From: Erythrobacter sp.
Lineage (GTDB): Bacteria; Pseudomonadota; Alphaproteobacteria; Sphingomonadales; Sphingomonadaceae
Direction of reading: 5' to 3'
DNA: 64,000 nucleotides
Assembly: GCF_011765465.1 (NCBI RefSeq)
Contig: NZ_CP050265.1
Location: 1,426,001-1,490,000 of the forward strand
Each line of letters starts with the position of its first letter. Position 1 is the stretch's first letter. Shown here in pieces: positions 30,420-37,927 of this stretch. Position numbers and translations under genes: made by a program. The notes under the pieces were generated by a model. The model ran no database searches, was not told where the DNA came from, and worked only from the letters and a program-made list of their open reading frames with translations.

Positions 30420-31845
30420 CATTCGAAATGTAGCGCTGACCCTCGCCGCTGCCAGCCTGGTCGCGTCCCCAGTTGCAGCCAATGTCGGTGACAGCATGGA
30501 CCGGTTCATGGACGACATGGGTGCTGCGGCCAATGTAACCGGCCCGACCGCCTTCGAAGGCCAGTCGGCGGGCTATTACAGCCTCGGCAATGTCTGGACG
30601 CGCTTCCCGCAGAAGACGACCAATATCGCCAATCTTCAACTCCCTCGAGCCCGCGCCGGCTGCGGCGGGATCGATATCTTCGCCGGCTCTTTTTCCTTCA
30701 TCAATGCAAGCGAGATGGTCGCGCTCCTGAAGGCCGTGGCGAATAACGCGGTCGGCTTTGCTTTTAGCCTCGCGATCGACACCGTTTGCCCCGAGTGCAA
30801 CAAGATCATGCAGGAGTTCAGCCAAAAGGCGCAGCTCATGAATAACCTCTCGATCAACTCCTGCGAAATGGCGCAGGGGCTGGTCGGAGGCCTGTGGCCC
30901 AAGGGCGATCTCGCCGACAAGGCAATCTGCGAAGCGATCGGCAACTCCGAAGGTATTTTCTCCGACTATGCCGCCGCCAAGCACGGATGCGGCACGCGCG
31001 GCCAGCGCGCCTCGACCAATGAAGGCGCGGGCACTGACTATGCCGACGTCAATCCGGGCGTGGCGCGCAACTATACCTGGCACGTCCTGAAAAAGAGTGC
31101 GTTCTTCAACCCCGGCGGCAGTTTCGACCGCGAGCTTGCGGAATACGCGATGACGCTCATTGGCACCGTGATCTATGTGCCGCCCAAGGACGACGAGCCA
31201 GGCAAGTTTGTGCCTTTCGCCGGCGATGCCTCCTCGACGCTTGTGAGCGCGCTGCTCGACGGGACGCAGGGCCAGACGGTGCGCGTCTTCCGCTGCGACG
31301 AGATCGATCTTTGCCTCAATCCCACCTTCGAGCAAATGAGCCTTTCCAATGCCAAGGCGATCCGCCCGCGCGTCGCGCTCCTCATCGGCAACATGGTCGA
31401 CGCCATCCGCACCGACACCGCGATCGGCAATGCCGAGAAGGAACTGCTGCAGGTCGCCTCGGTCCCCTTGTACAAGATTCTCACCGTCCAGGCCGCCTAT
31501 GGTCGCGGCATGCCGACCGACGACCGCGACACGCTCGCCGAGATCGCCAGTATCGACCTTCTCTATGCGATCCTCGACCGCATCGTATCGGAAGCCGGTC
31601 GCTCGATGGCGAGCTTCATCGCTGCCGACGAAGCCAAGCTCGCCATATGGCGCGGCCAGGTCGCCGAAGTGCGCTCGGGCCTCGTCCAGCGGCAGGCGAC
31701 CGGACAGGCCAAAGTCTCGGCGATCATGCAGATCATCGAGAAGACCGCGATGATCGAGAACGCGCTTGCCGCCTCGATGTCGCCGTCCATGTCCGCGGCG
31801 CTCGACTGGTCGCGAGGCCTGCAATCGCGCTCGATCATCCCCTGA
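30409..31845 (+). CDS. traH: TraH transfer protein
   Basis: A 478-residue exported protein with a signal peptide (ending PVAA) and the TraH core: CGGIDIFAGSFSFINA, then NSCEMAQGLVGG, and a C-terminal coiled region. It is an outer-membrane-associated component for pilus biogenesis. The start overlaps traF and the stop lies 9 nt before traG. Confidence 0.92.
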   Translation: MITSIRNVALTLAAASLVASPVAANVGDSMDRFMDDMGAAANVTGPTAFEGQSAGYYSLGNVWTRFPQKTTNIANLQLPRARAGCGGIDIFAGSFSFINASEMVALLKAVANNAVGFAFSLAIDTVCPECNKIMQEFSQKAQLMNNLSINSCEMAQGLVGGLWPKGDLADKAICEAIGNSEGIFSDYAAAKHGCGTRGQRASTNEGAGTDYADVNPGVARNYTWHVLKKSAFFNPGGSFDRELAEYAMTLIGTVIYVPPKDDEPGKFVPFAGDASSTLVSALLDGTQGQTVRVFRCDEIDLCLNPTFEQMSLSNAKAIRPRVALLIGNMVDAIRTDTAIGNAEKELLQVASVPLYKILTVQAAYGRGMPTDDRDTLAEIASIDLLYAILDRIVSEAGRSMASFIAADEAKLAIWRGQVAEVRSGLVQRQATGQAKVSAIMQIIEKTAMIENALAASMSPSMSAALDWSRGLQSRSIIP

Positions 31846-31854
31846 GGCGCATAG

Positions 31855-34557
31855 ATGGTCGAGATCTTCACCACCGGGGGCGGCGAATATATCGTCAATG
31901 TCCTCAACGCTGTTGCCGCTTGGACCGGCGCAGGCGGCTATAAGAGCCTCATTCAGGTTGCGCTGGTGATGGGGTTTGCGCTCGCGGTGATCGTCGTCGC
32001 GTTCAACCAGAACTGGCGTGCCTGGCTCAACTGGTTCCTCGGCGCGACGCTCATCTACATGTGCTTGATGGTCCCACGGATGGATGTGCAGGTCACCGAC
32101 CGGGTCAATCCAAGCCTTGCTCCGGCCACGGTTGCCAATGTCCCGCTTGGCCTTGCGCTCATGGCGAGCTTCACCAGCCAGGCGGGCGATTACCTCACGC
32201 GTTCGGCCGAGACCGTGTTCGGGCTGCCGGACGATCTCAACTATTCGAAGAACGGCATGATCTACGGAGCCCGCCTGCTCGAAGCGACCCGGAGCTTGCG
32301 GATCGCCGATCCCGAGTTCGCCGCCAATTTCGACGAGCATGTCCGCCAATGCGTATTCTACGACCTGCTGCTGGGTCACTACTCGATGAAGGAACTGTCA
32401 GAGAGCAATGACATCTGGGCGACCATTGCGCCCGGGAGCGCGGCGCGTGCGCAGAAATTCCTGACCCGCGAGGCCGATGACAGTGTTACTGCATCGATCG
32501 TCACCTGCCGGGAGGCCTACACCGCGCTCTCCAACCAGTGGGCGGGCATGATCGACGACATGACGCTCATTGCCGGCCGCCAGCTCTATCCCAAGCAGAC
32601 CCAAGCGCTCGCCAAGGCCAAGCTCATCGCCGATCTGCCGGTGGCCTACCAATATCTCACCGGCATCTCGAAGGATGCGAGCAGCATCTTTCGCCAGGTG
32701 CTGACGATCAACGCGATGAACCAGGCGATGCACGGATTTGCCGGAGCAAGCGGCGCATCGAGCGTCGATGTGTTCGCGCAGACCCGCGCCGACATCCAGA
32801 CCGAGCGAACCTATTCTTCGATCGCGCACAATGCGATGAAATGGGTGCCGATCCTCAATGTCGTGTTGACGGTGGTCTTCTATGCGCTCTTCCCGGTGCT
32901 TTTCCCGCTGTTCCTCATGCCAAGGACCGGACCGATTGCGCTGAGAGGTTATGTCACGGGATTCTTCTATCTCGCCGCTTGGGGACCGCTTTTCGTCATC
33001 CTCCACATGATCTTGATGCTCAAAGGCGCAGGCGATGTGGCGGCAGCTGGCGGCGCGAGCGGCCTCACGCTCGCCACGTTCTCCGGCATGACCGACGTCA
33101 ACAACGATATCGGTATCCTCGCAGGCTATCTCGTCGCCTCGATCCCCTTCCTAGCAGGCGGCGTTGCGCGCGGAGCCATGGCGATCTCGGGCCAGGCGAC
33201 GAGCTACCTCAATCCGAGCCAGAATGCCGCCGAAGAAGCCGCACGCGAAGCGAGCACGGGCAACGTCTCGCTCGGCAACACCAATCTCGAGAACTCGAGC
33301 GTGTTCTCGCGGCAATTCGCCCAAGGCAGCCTTGCACCGAACATCGCTTATGGAGCGGCACAGACAAGAGGAATCGGCGAGAGCGGCACGCAGACAACCG
33401 GCTTTCCGCAGGCAGAATTCGCGACGGTGCCGACGTCGAGTTATCCGTTCACGCCAACGCTTGGCCAGGATTTCTCGAGCAGGCTGTCGACAATGGCGAG
33501 CGAGAGCCGCAGCCAGAGCGAGACTTTCTCCAATCTCGCCCAGCAATCGACCAGTTCGGCGGTCACGCGGTTCAGCGAGCTTCGCGATGCATACACCCGA
33601 TCTCGCTCGAACGAGACGGTCAGCGGAACGTCGACCAATGACAGCATTGGAAGAACCTTCAGTGAGCTCAACAACGCGTCCAACACTTTGCAGCGGCAGT
33701 TTGGCCTGTCTCGCCGTGCATCCGACGACATCACGGTTTCGTGGTTCCTGAATGGCGATGGCGGTTTGGGCGTCAAAGGAGAGCGCGGGTCGGTTGCAGG
33801 GAACCTCGGACTCAAGGGCGGGCGCAATCAGAGCTGGACCGACAGCGATATCGGAATCGCCTCAGAAGATCGCTCGCGTATCGAGAATGCGCTCAGCCAG
33901 ATTTCCGAAAGCCAGAATTGGTCAAGTTCGAGAGAAGGCTTCTTCCGAGAAACCAGCTCAAGCTCCGAAGCGCTCGTCTCGAGTAGCGCAGCGGGTGTCA
34001 CAACTTCGCTCACAGAAGCGAATAGCTACACAATCGAAGCACGGCGCGCGGAAGAGATCGCCAATCGGCTCGAGAGCCAGGCCAGTTGGTATGAAAGCGC
34101 CAATGCTGCGGGAACTCTTAACCTCAGCCAAGCCTACCGCGAATGGGGCATGGCGGAGATCGACGCCAACCGCGACTACTATGGCCAAGCCCGCTTTGAT
34201 GACACCAACTTCCAGATGAGCGCGCAAGGGCAACAACTGCAGGCGCGGTTTGTGGAAAGCTTCGCTGAGGGCCTCAATGATGAGATTGCGAGCGAATTGG
34301 TGTTGCCTGATGCAGCGCCAGTGGCTCGACCCAATGTCGGGAGCGCAAGCGGGGTGCGCGGTTCTGTTCGCCTTGGCGGCGTGCCGAGCTCTCTCGCAGA
34401 TCCATCAAGTGGCCGAGAAGAAATGGCACAGGATGTTAATCGCAGGCAAAATCAGGGCTCTCGAAGCATCGAACAAAGAAGGAGAACACTTGATCGGACA
34501 ACACGGGATGCACGAGGAGCATCCGCCGAAGCAGCCGACGATGTGAAGGAATGGTAA
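31855..34557 (+). CDS. traG: TraG mating-pair stabilisation/exclusion membrane protein
   Basis: A 900-residue protein. The N-terminal part has several membrane helices (about residues 20-60 and 325-420) with the TraG opening FTTGGGEYIVNVLNAVAAW. The periplasmic C-terminal half is Ser/Thr/Asn-rich with predicted coiled stretches. In F the N-terminal part helps pilus assembly and the C-terminal part acts in mating stabilisation and entry exclusion. It closes the operon; no traS/traT, traD or traI follows. Confidence 0.9.
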   Translation: MVEIFTTGGGEYIVNVLNAVAAWTGAGGYKSLIQVALVMGFALAVIVVAFNQNWRAWLNWFLGATLIYMCLMVPRMDVQVTDRVNPSLAPATVANVPLGLALMASFTSQAGDYLTRSAETVFGLPDDLNYSKNGMIYGARLLEATRSLRIADPEFAANFDEHVRQCVFYDLLLGHYSMKELSESNDIWATIAPGSAARAQKFLTREADDSVTASIVTCREAYTALSNQWAGMIDDMTLIAGRQLYPKQTQALAKAKLIADLPVAYQYLTGISKDASSIFRQVLTINAMNQAMHGFAGASGASSVDVFAQTRADIQTERTYSSIAHNAMKWVPILNVVLTVVFYALFPVLFPLFLMPRTGPIALRGYVTGFFYLAAWGPLFVILHMILMLKGAGDVAAAGGASGLTLATFSGMTDVNNDIGILAGYLVASIPFLAGGVARGAMAISGQATSYLNPSQNAAEEAAREASTGNVSLGNTNLENSSVFSRQFAQGSLAPNIAYGAAQTRGIGESGTQTTGFPQAEFATVPTSSYPFTPTLGQDFSSRLSTMASESRSQSETFSNLAQQSTSSAVTRFSELRDAYTRSRSNETVSGTSTNDSIGRTFSELNNASNTLQRQFGLSRRASDDITVSWFLNGDGGLGVKGERGSVAGNLGLKGGRNQSWTDSDIGIASEDRSRIENALSQISESQNWSSSREGFFRETSSSSEALVSSSAAGVTTSLTEANSYTIEARRAEEIANRLESQASWYESANAAGTLNLSQAYREWGMAEIDANRDYYGQARFDDTNFQMSAQGQQLQARFVESFAEGLNDEIASELVLPDAAPVARPNVGSASGVRGSVRLGGVPSSLADPSSGREEMAQDVNRRQNQGSRSIEQRRRTLDRTTRDARGASAEAADDVKEW

Positions 34558-34558
34558 G

Positions 34559-34768
34559 TCAGATCAAATCATCATAGACAATGACGAAAATGACAAAGGC
34601 CGTGAACAGAACTCCAAAAAGGACCAAGCCGGCCTTTCCCCACGGATCAGCCCAAGTCTTCTTCCACGTGTACGATGTCAGGCGATTCTCAGCGATGGCG
34701 CGATCGATTTCGCGAAAGCCCTCCCAATCGCCTTTGCTCTCTGGCGGGGTTTTATCGGTATTGCTCAT
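34559..34768 (-). CDS. Small single-helix membrane protein
   Basis: A 69-residue protein with a polar N-terminus (FREIDRAIAENRLTSYTWKKTWADPWG) and one hydrophobic helix (about 46-66). It lies convergent with traG, 2 nt from its stop. Family unknown. As an exclusion or regulatory peptide of the element it would fit, but that is a guess. Confidence 0.5.
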   Translation of the reverse strand: MSNTDKTPPESKGDWEGFREIDRAIAENRLTSYTWKKTWADPWGKAGLVLFGVLFTAFVIFVIVYDDLI

Positions 34769-34871
34769 AGGTCAGTGTCCTTTCCCGGAAACCGAAGCCC
34801 CCTCTGCTCTATCAGCCTGAAAATGCATCAACTGGCTGATCATCACAATAGCAGGGCGATGAGCCGTCTGA

Positions 34872-35111
34872 CTACGGCTGTCGCATCCCGGAGCGATGGG
34901 GACCCTTGTGGTCGCGGTCGCATGATTTGGCAGCTGCCTTTTCGCATGACGCGAGATAAGCATCCAGCCGTTCGACCGTTCTGCGACGCGGTCTGCGCCC
35001 CATTCGCAGGTCGAGGACAAATCTGGGGTCACCGACAGCACGCCTACCAAAGCGAGTTGCAGAAATGTGGTTTTCTTTCAGATGCTTCTCGATCCGCTCA
35101 AGCAAACTCAT
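34872..35111 (-). CDS. Small basic HTH-like protein
   Basis: A 79-residue protein beginning MSLLERIEKHLKENHIS, with a helical segment SATRFGRRAVGDPRFVLDLRMGRRPRRRTVERLDAYLA that looks like a compact helix-turn-helix resembling short regulators of alphaproteobacterial elements. ATG 35111 is preferred over the TTG two codons upstream. It is divergent from the LexA-like repressor, with the SOS box and palindromes between, so both genes are probably controlled together. Its target is unknown. Confidence 0.6.
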   Translation of the reverse strand: MSLLERIEKHLKENHISATRFGRRAVGDPRFVLDLRMGRRPRRRTVERLDAYLASCEKAAAKSCDRDHKGPHRSGMRQP

Positions 35112-35143
35112 TTCCAAACTGCTCCGACTCGCATTTCGCTTGT

Positions 35144-35158
35144 GTTCTTGTTATGTTC
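35144..35158. promoter_or_regulatory. SOS box (LexA site, alphaproteobacterial type)
   Basis: An exact GTTC-N7-GTTC motif lies between the divergent small HTH gene and the S24 repressor gene. This is the known LexA recognition site of Alphaproteobacteria. It places one or both genes under DNA-damage control. Confidence 0.7.
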
Positions 35159-35197
35159 CTACTAGGATGATTTCCGCGAGTCTAGGAAAAAATCCTA
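35157..35197. promoter_or_regulatory. Tandem palindromic operators of the S24 repressor
   Basis: Two palindromes with the same half-sites: TCCTA-C-TAGGA at 35157-35167 and TAGGA-A5-TCCTA at 35183-35197. They lie 26 to 66 nt upstream of the repressor start and touch the SOS box. Repeated sites beside a repressor gene suggest autoregulation and control of the divergent gene. Confidence 0.6.
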
Positions 35198-35222
35198 TGA
35201 CTGCATCCAAAGGACCAAGCTG

Positions 35223-35858
35223 ATGGTAAATGTCAGAGAAGAGCTCGACCGCCTCATCATTCAGGGTGGATACGGCTACGCGTCGATTTCAAGGCTCCTC
35301 GGCCGCAACCCGAGTTACATCCAGCAATTCATCAAGCGTGGCTCACCGAAGATCCTCGACGACGATGATCGTAAGACATTGGCTTGCTTCTTCGGGGTTG
35401 ATGAGCAGACCCTGGGAGGGCCGGCGAACCCGGTCTCAGACGGGATGGTTGAGATCCCTGTTCTCGAAGTTGAAGCTTCAGCCGGATTTGGCGCCATTGC
35501 CGAGAGCGAAAGCGCGCAGACGCGGTTCGGTTTCGATGAACGTTGGCTACGAAGATTGACGGCGGCAAAAAGCGCAAGCCTGTCGATCGTCGGAGTTATG
35601 GGTGATTCGATGGAGCCGACACTCAGCGATGGCGACGAGGTCCTTGTGGATGCATCCGACCACGGTTCAAAGCTCCGTGATGGAATTTACGTGCTGCGTG
35701 CAGACGAAGCTCTGGTGGTAAAGCGTATTGCCATCAAGCCTGGCGGCAAACAGGTCACGATCGCCAGCGACAACCCCGCCTACCCCACATGGCACGATAT
35801 GGACCGGGCAGATGTCCATGTTGTTGGGCGAGTGATCTGGTTTGGGAGGGCTCTTTGA
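35223..35858 (+). CDS. LexA/CI-like S24 repressor
   Basis: A 211-residue repressor. An N-terminal helix-turn-helix (about 18-45, YASISRLLGRNPSYIQQFI) is joined to an S24 peptidase domain with nucleophile Ser129 in MGDSMEPTL and Lys167 in VVKRI. A probable Ala87-Gly88 cleavage site lies in EASAGFG. RecA-stimulated self-cleavage would release its promoters after DNA damage. Upstream lie a canonical SOS box and palindromes that may be its own operators. It resembles phage/ICE repressors more than chromosomal LexA. Confidence 0.85.
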   Translation: MVNVREELDRLIIQGGYGYASISRLLGRNPSYIQQFIKRGSPKILDDDDRKTLACFFGVDEQTLGGPANPVSDGMVEIPVLEVEASAGFGAIAESESAQTRFGFDERWLRRLTAAKSASLSIVGVMGDSMEPTLSDGDEVLVDASDHGSKLRDGIYVLRADEALVVKRIAIKPGGKQVTIASDNPAYPTWHDMDRADVHVVGRVIWFGRAL

Positions 35859-36027
35859 CGGCATGGCCTTGGGCCGAAACCGGACGGTCCGCTCTCGAAT
35901 GTCTGTTGGCGTTGAACGGACGCTTACTGATGCTCGATGGCTAACGCGTGATTATGGCAAGGCAGGCGGCATCTGACGATAGATGTTGGATTTGCGGCTC
36001 AAGCGTTCAAAAACGGAGCCCGCCGCG

Positions 36028-36273
36028 TCAACCCGGCGATCCTTTGGGATCTTTTGAGCGTGGGAAAGTCCGTTCCTCTTGGATCTTTCCGTCAGTCTTG
36101 TGGATACGGACCGACCCTCCGCTCTTACCGATAGCCTTGGAGAGCGCTCCACCTTTGGTTGCGTCGCCCTTGTTGTCAAAGATCTTTGTGGCCCGATCAG
36201 AGCCTTCTTTTTCAAGCCTCCAGTTGCCAGCCTTTTTATCATTGGTAAGATGGTATTTTGGTAGCTTAGCCAT
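36028..36273 (-). CDS. DUF2188-family small protein
   Basis: An 81-residue basic protein: KYHLTNDKKAGNWRLEKEGSDRATKIFDNK, then GGSVRIHKTDGKIQEERTFPRSKDP. The HVxPxxxGW-like repeat followed by SVRIHKxDGKIQEERTFPR is typical of DUF2188. ATG 36273 has a GAGAG site; the longer open frame is not credible. Function unknown; it is often found in accessory and defence-rich DNA. It is isolated, 244 nt from the IS copy. Confidence 0.72.
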   Translation of the reverse strand: MAKLPKYHLTNDKKAGNWRLEKEGSDRATKIFDNKGDATKGGALSKAIGKSGGSVRIHKTDGKIQEERTFPRSKDPKGSPG

Positions 36274-36580
36274 CACGCTTCTCTCTTGACTGCATTTCAG
36301 TGAAGTATGGCGTATCATCTGATGGCGCTCAATGCACAACATTGTCGGCGCCCGGAAACCAGCTGCTAGAAAGTCTGTTGAAAAGAGCCTTCCTATGTCG
36401 CGTTCGCTGACTCGGAGAAAATCGCCGCAGTCGGTGCTAGCAGAGTGCGGGATTACAGCCAGCTTTGTTGGGCGCTTCTTCCAAAATGAGCCAATAACAA
36501 ATCTCGTCAAATGATCGTGACGTGACCCCCTGATTTTCCTCCACGAGCGATTAGAGTCTGGCCTGAAGGAAGGACAGACG

Positions 36581-36847
36581 ATGAAGCGGAAGAGGTTCTC
36601 AGAGGAGCAGATCATTGGGGTGCTGAAGGAAGCGGAGGCGGGCGCGAAGACCGCCGATCTGGCCCGGCGGCACGGGGTGTCTGAAGCGACGATCTACAAC
36701 TGGAAGGCCAAGTATGGCGGGCTGGAGGTGTCCGAGGCCCGGCGGCTGCGGGAGCTCGAGAGCGAGAACGCGAAGCTCAAGCGGCTGCTGGCCGATGCGA
36801 TGCTGGACAACGTGGCGTTGAAGGATCTGCTCTCAAAAAAGTGGTGA
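36581..36847 (+). CDS. IS3-family transposase OrfA (copy 1)
   Basis: An 88-residue protein with the helix-turn-helix of IS3 OrfA ([36 protein letters not shown]) and a leucine-zipper-like tail. It ends on an A-AAA-AAG slippery heptamer at 36835-36841, the usual site for -1 frameshifting to give the OrfAB transposase. Confidence 0.93.
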   Translation: MKRKRFSEEQIIGVLKEAEAGAKTADLARRHGVSEATIYNWKAKYGGLEVSEARRLRELESENAKLKRLLADAMLDNVALKDLLSKKW

Positions 36848-37752
36848 CGCCCGCCGCGAAGCGAGAAGCTGCCGCACATCTCCAGGCATGTCATGGGATG
36901 AGCGAGCGGCGGGCGTGCCGTGTCATCGATGCCGATCGCAAGAGCGTGCGCTATCGTTCCATCCGGGATGATGACGGCGCGCTGCGTGAGAAGCTGCGTG
37001 AGCTGGCCAACCAGCGGCGCCGGTTCGGCTATCGCCGTTTGCATATCCTGCTGCGCCGGGAGGGCGTGATGATCAACCGCAAGAAGACCCAGCGGCTGTA
37101 TCGGGAGGAAGGGCTTGCAGTGAGGCGACGACGCAGCCGCAAGCGCGCTGTCGGCACCAGAGCGCCAGCTCCGGTGCTGGCACTGCCGAACCAGCGCTGG
37201 AGCCTGGACTTTGTCCATGACCAGATCGCTTCTGGCAGACGGTTCCGGGTGCTCAATGTGGTCGATGACATGACCAGGGAGTGCCTGGCGGCGGTGCCGG
37301 ATACCTCGATCTCGGGGCACCGCGTCGTGCGCGAGCTGACCCAGCTAATCGCCCAGCGCGGCAAGCCGGGCATGATCGTTAGCGACAATGGCACCGAACT
37401 CACCAGCAATGCCGTGCTCGCATGGTGCGGCGAGATCGGGGTGGAGTGGCATTACATCGCTCCGGGCAAGCCGATGCAGAACGGCTACGTCGAGAGCTTT
37501 AACGGCCGCATGCGCGACGAACTGCTGAACGAGACCCTGTTCCTCAGCATGGCCCACGCACGGGTCGAGATCGCTGCTTGGGTCGAGGATTACAACCGGG
37601 AGAGGCCACACTCGTCCCTTGGCTACGCAACCCCGGCGGCGTTCGCCGCCGAACTGGATAAGCAATGGCCTGCTTCGCTACGCCCTACGGGCTCCGCTAC
37701 GCAGCCCATTGCTTCAACCGCGCTGATGCGCAAAACAACCGCCCGGCTCTAA
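36841..37752 (+). CDS. IS3-family transposase OrfB, DDE integrase core (copy 1)
   Basis: A 303-residue rve-type domain with the DDE residues in [18 protein letters not shown] and the [18 protein letters not shown] region, followed by [15 protein letters not shown] 36841 is in the -1 frame after the slippery site, so in vivo it is probably made as an OrfAB fusion. Intact. Confidence 0.93.
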   Translation: MVTPAAKREAAAHLQACHGMSERRACRVIDADRKSVRYRSIRDDDGALREKLRELANQRRRFGYRRLHILLRREGVMINRKKTQRLYREEGLAVRRRRSRKRAVGTRAPAPVLALPNQRWSLDFVHDQIASGRRFRVLNVVDDMTRECLAAVPDTSISGHRVVRELTQLIAQRGKPGMIVSDNGTELTSNAVLAWCGEIGVEWHYIAPGKPMQNGYVESFNGRMRDELLNETLFLSMAHARVEIAAWVEDYNRERPHSSLGYATPAAFAAELDKQWPASLRPTGSATQPIASTALMRKTTARL

Positions 37753-37927
37753 TCCCAGCTGGGGGAAAGCTGGGGGTCACGTCATCCGAAAGCGGGCATC
37801 CGATCATGTACGTCTAACGGCCGCAATTGGAGGTGAATGCCGACGTCGGTTCCAAATTAGCCTATTTTCTATGCCAGCAATCGAGCTGCGATTAAGAAAG
37901 TGCTGAGTGTTCTTTATCGAGAACATT

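Larger units (their letters stand above)
36518..37784 (+). mobile_element. IS3-family (IS407-like) insertion sequence, copy 1
   Basis: A 1267-bp element bounded by TGACGTGACCCCC and its inverted complement, with TG...CA tips. Ends were set by aligning it with copy 2 at 55202-56468; both have identical termini and the same orientation. The two copies differ by one visible base, in orfB (GAGGAA here, GAGGGA there). Unlike copy 2, the 4 nt on each side do not match (ATCG left, TCCG right), so no target duplication is seen. Confidence 0.92.

Noticed and set aside
30388..32379. 663-codon minus-strand open frame opposite traH/traG
   Set aside because: Mirror frame of G+C-rich genes; His/Asp/Arg-rich composition without a domain. 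traH and traG on the plus strand are clearly coding.
36835..36841. OrfA/OrfB of the IS as two genes broken by mutation
   Set aside because: The A-AAA-AAG slippery site is the normal programmed frameshift of IS3-family elements and is present in both copies.
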